From the NCBI GenBank assembly GCA_030753015.1, contig JASMDC010000017.1, positions 1 through 64,000 on the forward strand: a stretch of DNA of 64,000 nucleotides. Reading direction: 5' to 3'. The DNA comes from Candidatus Undinarchaeales archaeon (GTDB lineage Archaea; SpSt-1190; JASMDC01). Positions 6,656 to 15,583 of this stretch are shown here, piece by piece; position 1 is the stretch's first letter; the number at the start of each line of letters is the position of its first letter. The position numbers and the translations under genes were made by a program. The notes under the pieces were generated by a model. The model made no database searches and was not told the DNA's origin. It was given only the letters and a program-made list of their open reading frames with translations.

Positions 6656-7672
6656 TCAGGGGAAGGGGACCGGTGCCCGGTCCTCGGCCGAACGCAGGGC
6701 CGCCTCTGCCATGCGCACCGCCCGGACGCCCACCTCGCCCGGAGTGTTGGGCTTCTCCCCGGTCCTGATGCAGTCGAGGAAGTGCTCTATCTCAAGGCGC
6801 AAAGGTTCGTGCTGATCGATATATGGCTGTGAAACGTTCCCCATCCGGCGCATGGCCCTGAAAGCACCGTAGGAGTCGTAGCGGTAGCCATTGGACTCTA
6901 GGAAGGCCATGTAGTCGAAGTCGAACACGTTGAGCAGCGGTGTGATGCTGTCGAGCTGTGCCGAACGCGTCTCCCCCACAAGCCACATCTCGCGCACTTT
7001 TCGCGGGGTGAGCCAGCTAACGGTGATGTTGGCCAGGATGTTATCAGGGAATCTGAGAGTGATGAACGCTACGTCCTCGAAAGGGGTCTGAGGGAGCACC
7101 GAGCTGGACGTGGCGGATATCTCTGTGGGGGTGGCGCCCAGCAATAGGCAGACCGTGTCGAAGTCGTGGACGGCGAAGTCGAAGATGACCCCGCAGTCCT
7201 GGCGAGGAGTGCGGAACCCGATACGCGAGCAGTGGAGCATGTAGATCTTGCCGAATGTGCCTGAGTCGATCTCACGCTTGAGCGCCATCACAGATGGATC
7301 GAACCTGAAGATATGGCCTACCTGGAGGGTGAGCCTATCACGTTGGGCCAGCTTCATGAGGCCCTCGCACGCAGGTGAGTTCAGGGCGAAGGGTTTCTCC
7401 ACAAGGAGGTGCTTTCCTGCTTCCAGGACGGCGCGGGCCACGTCCGCGTGAGTGGCTGCAGGGGTGCAGACGCACACCGCGTCGATGTCGTCACGGGCGA
7501 GCAGAGAGTCCATGTCCTCGACGGTGTCGACCCCGAAGGAGCGCTCGATCATGTGGCACCGGGACGCGCTGATGTCGCAAACCTGGACGAGGTTGGCCTG
7601 GGGTAGTTCAGTGAGCACACGAACGTGGTTCTTGCCCCACTCGCCAGCCCCTATGACCCCGACTCCGAGCAT
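6656..7672 (-). CDS. Gfo/Idh/MocA-family sugar dehydrogenase
   Basis: This 338-residue NAD(P)-dependent oxidoreductase has an N-terminal Rossmann fold (VGVIGAGEWGKNHVRVL), the family motif EKPFAL near residue 95, and a C-terminal alpha/beta domain ending in GVRAVRMAEAALRSAE. The closest feel is to WlbA-like UDP-N-acetyl-hexosamine 3-dehydrogenases used in making surface sugars, but substrate specificity cannot be read from sequence. A TATA-like TTTATTTA at about 7693-7700 lies 21-28 bases upstream. With the downstream glycosyltransferase it probably serves surface glycan synthesis. Confidence 0.85.
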   Translation of the reverse strand: MLGVGVIGAGEWGKNHVRVLTELPQANLVQVCDISASRCHMIERSFGVDTVEDMDSLLARDDIDAVCVCTPAATHADVARAVLEAGKHLLVEKPFALNSPACEGLMKLAQRDRLTLQVGHIFRFDPSVMALKREIDSGTFGKIYMLHCSRIGFRTPRQDCGVIFDFAVHDFDTVCLLLGATPTEISATSSSVLPQTPFEDVAFITLRFPDNILANITVSWLTPRKVREMWLVGETRSAQLDSITPLLNVFDFDYMAFLESNGYRYDSYGAFRAMRRMGNVSQPYIDQHEPLRLEIEHFLDCIRTGEKPNTPGEVGVRAVRMAEAALRSAEDRAPVPFP

Positions 7673-7749
7673 GGGTGGGCGGAGAGAGGTTAACTAAATA
7701 AACCTTACGCGGGGCTGCCGGGAATACCGGCACGCCACCCCGGTTCGGT

Positions 7750-7757
7750 TATAATAT
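7750..7757 (+). promoter_or_regulatory. TATA box of the gene at 7779
   Basis: TATAATAT lies 22-29 bases before the ATG at 7779, the spacing expected for a leaderless archaeal transcript. Confidence 0.55.
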
Positions 7758-7778
7758 GATGAACGTCTCCTCCTAGCC

Positions 7779-8072
7779 ATGCGATGGCAGCAGCAATCGG
7801 AGAGGGTCCTCGTAAGGGAGATCGGCAAGCGCGGTGGTCTTCTGCCCATGCAGGTGGCATCCCCCCTCCTCGCCGACAGCCTGGGAATCTCGAGGGAGTT
7901 CGCCTCGGACCTCGTGAGGACCCTGGTCCGCTCCCAGCGGCTGGCCGCTCACCAAAGTTATTTATCTATCCACAACCATATCAGGTGTCAGTGTGGGGCG
8001 CGGATGTTTCCCGCCGCCTTGGCCCGGACGGGGGGCGTGTGCCCGCACTGCAGAAGGATGATGACCACCTGA
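7779..8072 (+). CDS. small winged-helix and zinc-ribbon protein
   Basis: This is a 97-residue basic protein. The first 60 residues look like a helix-turn-helix domain (LLADSLGISREFASDLVRTL). The C-terminus carries four cysteines as CQC and CPHC, which should bind zinc. A small nucleic-acid binding or regulatory role is likely, but no specific family was recognised. It stands alone between divergent and convergent neighbours and has its own TATA box. A T-rich stretch follows its stop. Confidence 0.65.
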   Translation: MRWQQQSERVLVREIGKRGGLLPMQVASPLLADSLGISREFASDLVRTLVRSQRLAAHQSYLSIHNHIRCQCGARMFPAALARTGGVCPHCRRMMTT

Positions 8073-8080
8073 TCATTATC

Positions 8081-9079
8081 TCATGTTCCCAACCTCCCTT
8101 TTTCTTTTTTAGTTCCCCAGGGTGTGGATTCGGTCCATACCCTGCGGAACTCTTTTTTGAAGCTCGCACCCAATCGCCCGTCCCGGATAACTAGGATGTT
8201 CTCGTCGTTCCCCATAAGTCCGCCCTTCGTCGGATTCGCCGAGCCGGTCATAACGGTCTCGTCATCGACGATGAATGTCTTGTGGTGCATCATACCCTTG
8301 TTCCCATCGGCCCTGACATCGCCGCCCGCAGACTGGACCGCAGTGCATCGTTCCCAGCGTCGCGCCTGTACGCGTTCGCATACTCCTGATACCGAGACCC
8401 CCCGATGGACGGCCCGGATCAGCGCGTCGGCCACGGCGCCGTCGGTGAAGGAGAAGGCAAGGAACCGGACATCCCGCTCAGCACCGTCTATCACGTCGAC
8501 GATCAGCTCACGGCAGCCATCGTCGGGGCAGAACGCGACATGGAAGGGCGTCCCACCCAGCTCCATCACGGGATCTACAGTGGGGTCTCCCGCGGAGAAC
8601 ACACCTTCCCATAGCTCCTCGAACTCAGCATTGTAGGCGGCCGCCAGGAGCCGTGAGCGTACTTGGAGGAGGACGTTATCGTTCCGCGCCGCGCCCCTAC
8701 CCGTCGGATTAAAGGAACAGGTCACGACCAGCTGGTCATCGATGATGCAGAACTTGTTGTGCATCAGTGCGCGCTCAGCATGTCCCCATCGGACCGGGAT
8801 CCCCGCCGGTCCGTCTCTCCCATGTACGACCACACGCGCGCTGGTTCGTCTGAGGGCGGCGACCACGGCTGGATGATCTACATCATAGAAAGCACAGCTC
8901 ACCGAGCGATGTGCTGAGAGGATCGCAGCGGCCAGGATATCCCCACAAGGCTCGCGCGGACAGAAGTGCACTGTTGGTGTAGGGGCAGCCTCATATGGGA
9001 TGCTGGGTTCCTGCCAATAAGCGGCCACAGCGACGCACACCACAAGGATGATAATCGGTAGAAGAGGCCTTAGTCCCAT
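8081..9079 (-). CDS. membrane-anchored phospholipase D-like protein
   Basis: This 332-residue protein has two HKD catalytic motifs: HNKFCIIDD followed by CSFNPTGRGAARND, and HHKTFIVDD followed by GSANPTKGGLMGND. These pair to form the active site of the PLD superfamily, whose members cleave phosphodiesters (phospholipids, DNA or RNA) or transfer phosphatidyl groups. A single N-terminal membrane segment (IIILVVCVAVAAYW) anchors it, with the catalytic part probably outside. CPREPC and CPDDGC each precede one half, so a Cys pair occurs in each repeat. ATG 9079 was chosen over 9133 because the upstream start would leave no room for the divergent promoter. Confidence 0.85.
   Translation of the reverse strand: MGLRPLLPIIILVVCVAVAAYWQEPSIPYEAAPTPTVHFCPREPCGDILAAAILSAHRSVSCAFYDVDHPAVVAALRRTSARVVVHGRDGPAGIPVRWGHAERALMHNKFCIIDDQLVVTCSFNPTGRGAARNDNVLLQVRSRLLAAAYNAEFEELWEGVFSAGDPTVDPVMELGGTPFHVAFCPDDGCRELIVDVIDGAERDVRFLAFSFTDGAVADALIRAVHRGVSVSGVCERVQARRWERCTAVQSAGGDVRADGNKGMMHHKTFIVDDETVMTGSANPTKGGLMGNDENILVIRDGRLGASFKKEFRRVWTESTPWGTKKEKGRLGT
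8097..8111 (+). terminator. T-rich transcription stop
   Basis: A run of thymines broken only by one C begins 25 bases after the stop codon of the small zinc-ribbon gene. Archaeal RNA polymerase terminates at such U-tracts. The same bases encode Lys-rich codons at the end of the convergent phospholipase gene, so the run may partly reflect coding. Confidence 0.35.
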
Positions 9080-9104
9080 GAAAAGAAAGGCGGTCTGACA
9101 AACC

Positions 9105-9112
9105 TTTTTAAA
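9105..9112. promoter_or_regulatory. symmetrical TATA box serving two divergent genes
   Basis: TTTTTAAA lies 23-30 bases before ATG 9135 on the plus strand and 26-33 bases before ATG 9079 on the minus strand. Being nearly palindromic, it can direct leaderless transcription of both divergent genes. Confidence 0.55.
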
Positions 9113-9134
9113 CCTGCGACGGGAACGTTCCACT

Positions 9135-10661
9135 ATGTCGGAATCCCTGGCGTCCTATGTGGCACAGCTGATGCGCCAGGGATACACGAACGACCAGGTG
9201 ATAGAGACCCTGCGGGAGCAGGGATGGGATAAGAAGGCTATCACTGAGGCCCTTGAGCAGGCAGCAGTGCTCGCAGATCAGCCGGATCCGCGGCTCGCAT
9301 CCTTTCCCAAGCCCTTGATCCCGCCGGTGGTAGTAGCCGGAGCCCTGGGTCTCGTTGTCGTGCTCGTGTTCGTATCCATGTTCATGGGCGGATCGGAGCC
9401 AGTACCGGTGGAACCGACACCCACACCGCGCCCTACTCCCGAACCTACCCCCGAAACAACGGTGGTACCCACACCCACGCCGAAACCGGAACCGAAAGGC
9501 TTGGGTGTCGACCTGATCGGAGTGACCGTACGCTCCAAGGACGAGACACAGTTCGTCCACCGGGACTTTACCGTTGACGCGATCAAGCTCGTGTACGATG
9601 TCCTCTCCGCACCTGGCGCCCAGGAGCGCTACGAGTCTATCCAGAAATTCGTGGGCTATTGTCAGAACAGGACCTTCCCTAATCCCGAGCTCGACCGTGA
9701 GCTCGAGGAAATGGATAAGGACATGGAGAACTACAAGTTCTACTTAGAGACGAACAACATCCCCAAGGCCACCGAGGTGCTGGAAAGCGATATCTTCGGA
9801 AGGTTCAGCGCTAAGAGTGTCGAGGGACCGCTGCCCGTCACCGTCTCGCTGAGCTACGGGACCGGCCTTGTCCTCAACCTCACCTCCACGACCAATCTCA
9901 TAGGCGTTAACACGCTCTGGGAGACGTCCCATCTGATCCAATCGAACATCCCTGACGACGTGTGGACCGGAGTATGGGACGAGGCGTGGAAGAACACGTT
10001 CCCCGCGGACGCCGACCGCTCGTCCTTCACTGTGGACATCCTCTACCTTGACCCGACCTCGCTCGAAGTGACCAGGCCGCGGGCGGCGGACTTCCGGTAC
10101 TACGGGAAGAGCGGTCTGCGACCGCTCCAGGGGAACGGCTACACGATCCCAAGCTTCGAGGCCGTGCTCGTCTACCTGATCGGCGGCGAGGTGTGCACCC
10201 AGACCGAGCGAACATGGTCCGGCGCGAAGGTCGGACAGTGGTCGTGCTCCGAGAGGGTGAAGGAGGGCGAGTTCTTCGTCAAGAAGAACGTGACCTTCGC
10301 GTTCCTTGATCTATCTCCCGTGCAGGGGGACCTCACGGCGGTCTACCGTACCGAGCTCAAGGCGAGCATCGGCGGCAATCCCATCGACTTCACGTTCCTA
10401 TTCCTTGAGGGGAAGGAGCCCTTCTCCGAATCATCGGTCACCGACCTCCTTGAGAAGCTCAAGCTCAAGATCTACGGTGAGCCGAAGACGGAAGGGACGG
10501 CAAAATGTCCCATCCATGTTGTTGACACCTTCACGGACGCACCGGTCAGGTACGTGGCCGCCGTTGCCGTCGGAGAGTACATGATGGTGATGTACGCCGA
10601 CGACAAGCCCAATCCCGCCTACTTCCGCAGCATAGCCGACGCGCTGTGCGCCAAGGTCTAG
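9135..10661 (+). CDS. membrane protein with UBA-like N-terminus, Pro/Thr linker and outer domain
   Basis: In this 508-residue protein, residues 1-50 form the short helical domain (YVAQLMRQGYTNDQVIETL, GWDKKAITEALEQA) shared with four other proteins here. A membrane segment follows at about 61-85 (VVVAGALGLVVVLVFVSMFM). A stalk of Pro, Thr and Glu (about 90-120) then leads to an outer domain of about 390 residues with only five Cys. The outer part has no recognised family. Orientation with the short domain inside the cell is inferred. The start follows the shared TATA box at leaderless spacing. It ends by overlapping the convergent U32-associated gene by four bases. Confidence 0.7.
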   Translation: MSESLASYVAQLMRQGYTNDQVIETLREQGWDKKAITEALEQAAVLADQPDPRLASFPKPLIPPVVVAGALGLVVVLVFVSMFMGGSEPVPVEPTPTPRPTPEPTPETTVVPTPTPKPEPKGLGVDLIGVTVRSKDETQFVHRDFTVDAIKLVYDVLSAPGAQERYESIQKFVGYCQNRTFPNPELDRELEEMDKDMENYKFYLETNNIPKATEVLESDIFGRFSAKSVEGPLPVTVSLSYGTGLVLNLTSTTNLIGVNTLWETSHLIQSNIPDDVWTGVWDEAWKNTFPADADRSSFTVDILYLDPTSLEVTRPRAADFRYYGKSGLRPLQGNGYTIPSFEAVLVYLIGGEVCTQTERTWSGAKVGQWSCSERVKEGEFFVKKNVTFAFLDLSPVQGDLTAVYRTELKASIGGNPIDFTFLFLEGKEPFSESSVTDLLEKLKLKIYGEPKTEGTAKCPIHVVDTFTDAPVRYVAAVAVGEYMMVMYADDKPNPAYFRSIADALCAKV

Positions 10662-11458
10662 ACCGGTACCTGAGGGGACTCGACCATTCGGTCGATGCCC
10701 ATGTGCACAAGCTCATCCTCGCTGGGGAGGGCGTCGTTCTTGGCGAACACAGCACATCCCTTGAGATAGAGGGGCACACCCATGGTAGGATGGTCGAGAC
10801 GGAAGAGCGAATCCTTGCAAGCCTGGGTGCAGGGGAACACGCCCCACTCGGGCCGTCCGGGGCGGGTAGAGGCGAGCCCTACCAGGCAGTACCTGCTGAT
10901 GGTGACGAACACGTACGGGTGATGGAATGAGCCATGAAAGGGATTCTTTCCCTCACCCAGGCGAAGGGAGACGCCTTGGAAGGGATTCTCCACCTCAACC
11001 CGGCGGACGCCACGCGAAGCTAGCAGGCTGCGCACCACGGGGACGTCCATGTTGGTCGTGCGGAACCGCTCCCAGGCTTCGGTCGTTAGGGCCTCCTTTG
11101 CTAGCATGAGGCGCGGACCACGCTTCTGCTTATGGATGATGCCGCCTACCACGGGCTCGAGCCGGCCCTCCTCGGCGACAACGTCGATCACACCCCAGTC
11201 GTTGGCGACGATCTCGGTACCGTCGGGGAGTTCGGCAAGGAGGGGCTTCAGCCGTGCAATGCCATCCTGTGTGACGGGCGGTGTGACGAAGGTGACGGCC
11301 ACACCCGCGTCATCAGCTCTCTTAAGGGCGCCTGTGAGCTCGGTGCGTGTGGGCATGAGGCGCTGGCAATAGCCGTTTCCCAGGTAGAGCCGGTCGTGCC
11401 CGGTCCAGTCGATTGTGTCCAACAACGCCACACGGGCGACGATGATCGCACGCTCCAT
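10658..11458 (-). CDS. U32-associated UbiV-like protein
   Basis: This 266-residue partner of the upstream U32 protein starts at ATG 11458, one base inside the stop codon of that gene (TGATG), so the two are translationally coupled. It has LYLGNGYCQRL at the N-terminus and SRYCLVG, PCTQAC and GCAVF near the C-terminus. These give about four cysteines placed as in the iron-sulfur U32 proteins UbiV and UbiU, which act as a pair in oxygen-independent hydroxylation of quinone precursors. Whether the pair has that activity here is unknown. Sequence upstream of the chosen start is translatable but overlaps the neighbour and is not conserved in character. Confidence 0.65.
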   Translation of the reverse strand: MERAIIVARVALLDTIDWTGHDRLYLGNGYCQRLMPTRTELTGALKRADDAGVAVTFVTPPVTQDGIARLKPLLAELPDGTEIVANDWGVIDVVAEEGRLEPVVGGIIHKQKRGPRLMLAKEALTTEAWERFRTTNMDVPVVRSLLASRGVRRVEVENPFQGVSLRLGEGKNPFHGSFHHPYVFVTISRYCLVGLASTRPGRPEWGVFPCTQACKDSLFRLDHPTMGVPLYLKGCAVFAKNDALPSEDELVHMGIDRMVESPQVPV

Positions 11459-12555
11459 CACCTCACCACCTCGGGCCAATAGCACTCGGCGGCCGAGCAG
11501 TTCCAGCCATAGAGCTCCATGTACAGGGCCCTGCATCGTTCCATGTATGCAGTACTGTCCTCCGATCCCTCGAGCTCCTCCAGCGCACGGCGCACGAGGA
11601 TGACGTCGTCCACCTTCTTGCTCGTGGGATGGATCCTGCCCTGGATCTTCAAGACGCTGATGCCCGCGTCGCGCATAGCGCCCAGGCCGCAGATACCGCA
11701 TCCGCTACCGCCCCAGTTGGGCGACCATTGCAGGCCGAACCGTTCCTGAACGGCTGTGGCGAGCTCATCGCTCCCCTCCAGGGGTTCGACATGGACCGCC
11801 GAGGAATTGAGGCAGAGATGGGTGGATGCTATACGCGCCACCGGTCCGGAGTACTGGACGGTCTTTGGGATGTGCCGCATGGCGCGAACGAGGTGCGCCC
11901 TGCTGCGGCCCAGACGGGGATTGAGGAGAGCCCACATCCCCTTTGCAGTGTCCTTGTGCCTGATCTCGGTAAGACCGTGGAAATAGGTGCACAGCCCCTC
12001 CACATAGGGGCAACGGGCGTTGAGCACGAATCCCTCAAGGGTGATGTCGGGGGCCGCTTGGGCTATGTCGGCGATCTCCTTGATGGAGAGGTGATGGGGG
12101 AGGATCACACGTGAGGCGCCTAGACGTTGGTAGAACCGGGCGGCCTGGGCGTTGAACACCGCGTTGATGGTGCTGACGTGGATATCGATGCCCACGTCGT
12201 TGTCGTGGAGGTGGGACATGAGGCCAAGATCGGCAACGATGAGGGCGTCAGCTTCCGCAGCGATGGCCTCCTCGACCTCCTCGACGAGATGTGTGAACTG
12301 TGCAGCGGAGTAGAAGTCCTGGTTAAATGCGACGTTCACGCGTATACCGAGGTCATGAGCGATGGTCAGGGCCTTGCGCAGTTCGTCATAGGACTGCATG
12401 GACGAGCGGGTGTACATCTCGCGGCTGACGCCTCCCATGTGAGTGTAGCGCTTGCGCCACCGCTCGGAGAGCACGGCGCAGTACAGTTCTGTGGCTCCCG
12501 CACGGGCGAGGGGTTCCACCTCCTCGGCCCGGTTGATGGGAGCAAGGATGTCCAT
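11458..12555 (-). CDS. peptidase U32-family protein
   Basis: This 365-residue TIM-barrel protein of the U32 (collagenase-like) family shows ELYCAVLSERWRKRY, VNVAFNQDFY, ALIVADLGLM, IHVSTINAVFN and RVILPHHLSIKEI. Cysteines at ARCPYVEGLC and later GCGICGLG could hold an iron-sulfur cluster, as in UbiU, RlhA and TrhP. Bacterial relatives hydroxylate tRNA, rRNA or quinone precursors rather than cut protein. ATG 12555 was chosen because TTTATA at 12579-12584 lies 24-29 bases upstream; the frame extends to 12642 but that part runs through the promoter. It is coupled to the downstream partner. Confidence 0.8.
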   Translation of the reverse strand: MDILAPINRAEEVEPLARAGATELYCAVLSERWRKRYTHMGGVSREMYTRSSMQSYDELRKALTIAHDLGIRVNVAFNQDFYSAAQFTHLVEEVEEAIAAEADALIVADLGLMSHLHDNDVGIDIHVSTINAVFNAQAARFYQRLGASRVILPHHLSIKEIADIAQAAPDITLEGFVLNARCPYVEGLCTYFHGLTEIRHKDTAKGMWALLNPRLGRSRAHLVRAMRHIPKTVQYSGPVARIASTHLCLNSSAVHVEPLEGSDELATAVQERFGLQWSPNWGGSGCGICGLGAMRDAGISVLKIQGRIHPTSKKVDDVILVRRALEELEGSEDSTAYMERCRALYMELYGWNCSAAECYWPEVVR

Positions 12556-12626
12556 CGCAAGCTTCCCCAACGGACAGGTATAAATGTGCTTCGACAGGGC
12601 TCCGCCGTGAGCACCCAATAAAAACG

Positions 12627-14441
12627 ATGAACGCGCATCCAATGCTTGTAATGGAGCCCGCGCTCTCGGTGGACGATCCTTTCGGTGTACTGGAACGACT
12701 GGAGTCCATGGCCTTCGAGCCCTCCGAGTGGCACGACCTCAACCTCGCTGCTCACGGGCTCTCCCTGACGGGACAGTTCGAGCGTGCAGCCATCGTCGAA
12801 CGTGTCAAGCAGAAGATACGCATCCTCCCACACCAGATCGAGACGGCGCTGCGTGTGCTCAATGACCTTGGTCATCGCGCATTATTGGCCGATGAGGTCG
12901 GGCTGGGCAAGACAGTGGAAGCGGGTATCGTGCTCAAGGAGTACCTCGTCCGTGGGCTTGTGGAACGCGTGCTCATCCTTACTCCCGCTCCTCTGGTCCG
13001 CCAGTGGCAGGGAGAGCTCGAAGAGAAGTTCGGTGAAGGGTTCATCACTCCTCTTGACGAGGGGTTCCGTGGGTTCGAGAAGGAGGACCGTCTCATCTGC
13101 TCAATGGACAGAGCCCGTCAGCCCAAGAACGCCCCCTTTGTCCAGGCCCGTCCCTGGGACCTACTCATCGTGGACGAGGCTCATCGTCTGCGCAACGTGG
13201 AGACCAAACTCCACCAGTTCGTGGCGGGGATCGACGCCCGTTACTTCCTAATGCTCACCGCGACACCCATCCAGAACAACCTCTTCGAGCTGTTCAACCT
13301 CATAGACCTCCTCAAACCGGGTCATCTGGGTACGCGGAACCAGTTCGCGGTCTATTTCGTGGGGGACCGTAAGGCACAGACGCTCGAGAACGAGGGGGAG
13401 CTGCGAGAGCTGCTGGGCCAGGTCATGGTGCGCAACCGCCGCGCCGAGGTCGGACTTCAGCTCCCCGACCGACACGTCCACGACATCATGCTTGATCCTT
13501 CTCCCCAGGAGGCCGAGCTGTACCGTCGGGTCATCGGATACATAGCGGACATGTACGACGAGGTGGACGAGGGCGCGGAGTTCGACGCTGAAGAGGCCCG
13601 TCGGACCACCCGTGGTATCGACCTGCTGCGGCTCATGACGCTCGAGCGTGAGCTCGTGTCGTCCAGCCAAGCCCTGGCCGCCACTCTGCGCAAGATAATC
13701 CCGCGCGAGCCCGATCCCGAGAAACGCGTGCTCTTGGACGAGCTGTACGAGCTGTGCCTGTCGGCCCGGGACAGCACCAAGGCTTGCCATCTCTTGGAGC
13801 TCGCTCGGCGCTTGGACACTCCCCTCATCGTGTTCACGCAGTTCATCTCCACCCAGGAGCACCTGCGGGGACGTCTGGAGGCCGCAGGCTTGGCGCCCGT
13901 GGTGTTCAACGGCAGCATGTCACCATCCGACAAGGAGTCCGCTATCCAGCGTTTCAAGGAGCGGGGCGGTGTGCTCCTGTGCACTGACTCGGGGAGCGAG
14001 GGCCGGAACCTCCAGTTCGCCAACGTGCTGGTGAACTACGATCTTCCCTGGAATCCCATGCGTCTGGAGCAGCGTATCGGCCGGATCCACCGCATTGGCC
14101 AGGAACGGGACGTGCATGTGTTCAACCTCACGCTCGCGGGTACGATCGAGGACCACATCCTGACAACGCTCTATCGCAAGATCGACCTCGTCACCGCGGC
14201 CGTGGGCGACATGGACCTTATCCTTTCCAAGCTGCCCGATGGCGTGTCGTTCGAGCGCCGGTTGTTCGAGCTGTCGCTGCGCATCAAGGACAAGCGTTCC
14301 TTCGACGAGGGGATGAAGGGGCTCGCTGATGAGATGGCGGAGGCCAAGGAGCTGGCTGCAAAGGTGCACCAGTTGGATGCCCGGGTGCTCGAGCGCTTCG
14401 ACCTATCGTCCCTGGAGGACGCGGGGGTGCGTATCAAGTGA
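12627..14441 (+). CDS. SNF2/RapA-type helicase-like ATPase
   Basis: This 604-residue superfamily 2 ATPase has Walker A as DEVGLGKT at about 89-96, the DEAH box in LLIVDEAHRLRN at about 174, motif III in LTATPIQNN, and C-terminal helicase motifs V and VI (TDSGSEGRNLQ, EQRIGRIHRIGQ). The order and spacing match bacterial HepA/RapA and archaeal SNF2-like proteins, which remodel protein-DNA or RNA polymerase complexes by DNA translocation. ATG 12627 is the first start; ATG 12642 and 12651 are also possible and nearer the expected distance from ATAAAAAC (12618-12625). The next gene overlaps its stop, so the two products probably work together. Confidence 0.88.
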   Translation: MNAHPMLVMEPALSVDDPFGVLERLESMAFEPSEWHDLNLAAHGLSLTGQFERAAIVERVKQKIRILPHQIETALRVLNDLGHRALLADEVGLGKTVEAGIVLKEYLVRGLVERVLILTPAPLVRQWQGELEEKFGEGFITPLDEGFRGFEKEDRLICSMDRARQPKNAPFVQARPWDLLIVDEAHRLRNVETKLHQFVAGIDARYFLMLTATPIQNNLFELFNLIDLLKPGHLGTRNQFAVYFVGDRKAQTLENEGELRELLGQVMVRNRRAEVGLQLPDRHVHDIMLDPSPQEAELYRRVIGYIADMYDEVDEGAEFDAEEARRTTRGIDLLRLMTLERELVSSSQALAATLRKIIPREPDPEKRVLLDELYELCLSARDSTKACHLLELARRLDTPLIVFTQFISTQEHLRGRLEAAGLAPVVFNGSMSPSDKESAIQRFKERGGVLLCTDSGSEGRNLQFANVLVNYDLPWNPMRLEQRIGRIHRIGQERDVHVFNLTLAGTIEDHILTTLYRKIDLVTAAVGDMDLILSKLPDGVSFERRLFELSLRIKDKRSFDEGMKGLADEMAEAKELAAKVHQLDARVLERFDLSSLEDAGVRIK

Positions 14442-15520
14442 GCAACGACCTTGAGCGGTTCCTTGCGGCCTACAAGCGTGTGGCCGGACTATCTCCCAGG
14501 GAAGCAGAAACGGACGTGGGGGTGGCCGATGCCATCGCCGTGGCCAAGGGTAGAGGATTGGTGGCTGCAAAGCGGCTGGTCGAGCCTCCTGGTGTGAGTA
14601 AAGATCCTTTTAGCGGTGTACAGCTCACTCACTGCCGCACGGTCCATCGCTCGACCCGTAGAAGCAGCCGTAACTTCGCACTCTGCTTCTCTTTCCGGAT
14701 AGGGGTCCGCACCGCCAGTCTTCGAGAAACGGTGTATCACGTGGCAGTGGACCTGGCCACAATGGAGCCGCTGGACGGGTTCACGGGATTCGTCGAACTG
14801 CACTACGAGAACGTCGACTACCGTCCCCGTCTCTCACCCGAGCTCATCCAGCGTGCCTTCGCACGAGCGCAAGCGGAGCTCGGCCGCCGGATGGAGCCCA
14901 TGCAGGAGGAAGAACTGGCGCGGTTAACGGTCCAGCACCGGACCGCGGCTACCAGGGTGAAGGCCTACTTCCATCAGCTCCAGAAGGAGGTGCTCGAGGC
15001 AGAGCGCCGTGTCCAGCAGCGCATCGATTCCACTCGTGCCATGATAGCTTCTGCCACAACGCTAGAACTGAAGGAGAAGCGTCAGAAACGGTTGGTCCAG
15101 CTCGAGGCCGAGCTGGAGAAGGTGCGGGACCAGAACGACTTCACACTCCTTGAATACCGGAAGCGCATGGAGGGCGAGCTCACGAAGGAGGAGGACCGAT
15201 GCGGTCTGGAGACCGACGTGACCATGACCTCTGCTGTGGTTCTGGAGTACGACACGTCGGTAGAGACCTATCTTCTAGTGGGCCGACACGCACATGCCGA
15301 GCTGGAGCGAGCACACTCGCCCTTCGCACGGCCCGAGCCGCCACGGTGCGCCTGCTGTGGCCAAGAGGCGGAAACGCTGGCCCTCGATGCAGCCGGCAAC
15401 CTGGTGTGTCCCTCCTGTGCCCGGGTCTGTACATTATGCGGTTCCGTGCGTAGCGAACGGTGCCCCCCTGGCCGTCCCTCGAAGCTCCTTGCCCAGCCCT
15501 GTCCCCAGTGCGGGCTGTGA
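14438..15520 (+). CDS. coiled-coil, zinc-ribbon partner of the SNF2-like ATPase
   Basis: This 360-residue protein starts at a GTG that overlaps the helicase stop by four bases. A long charged helical region (about 140-250, with EVLEAERRVQQRIDSTRAM) is probably a coiled coil. The C-terminal 65 residues hold about ten cysteines in pairs (CACCG, CPSC, CTLCG, CPQCG), consistent with two zinc ribbons. No named family was recognised. Tight coupling to the ATPase suggests a DNA- or protein-binding accessory subunit. Confidence 0.72.
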   Translation: MSNDLERFLAAYKRVAGLSPREAETDVGVADAIAVAKGRGLVAAKRLVEPPGVSKDPFSGVQLTHCRTVHRSTRRSSRNFALCFSFRIGVRTASLRETVYHVAVDLATMEPLDGFTGFVELHYENVDYRPRLSPELIQRAFARAQAELGRRMEPMQEEELARLTVQHRTAATRVKAYFHQLQKEVLEAERRVQQRIDSTRAMIASATTLELKEKRQKRLVQLEAELEKVRDQNDFTLLEYRKRMEGELTKEEDRCGLETDVTMTSAVVLEYDTSVETYLLVGRHAHAELERAHSPFARPEPPRCACCGQEAETLALDAAGNLVCPSCARVCTLCGSVRSERCPPGRPSKLLAQPCPQCGL

Positions 15521-15549
15521 GGGGACCCGGCCAATCCCCTGGGTGGCGG

Positions 15550-15557
15550 TTTTAAAT
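15550..15557 (+). promoter_or_regulatory. TATA box of the glycosyltransferase gene
   Basis: TTTTAAAT ends 27 bases before ATG 15584, giving leaderless spacing. Confidence 0.55.
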
Positions 15558-15583
15558 ATCAACGGCCGTACCCTTGGCCGTCC

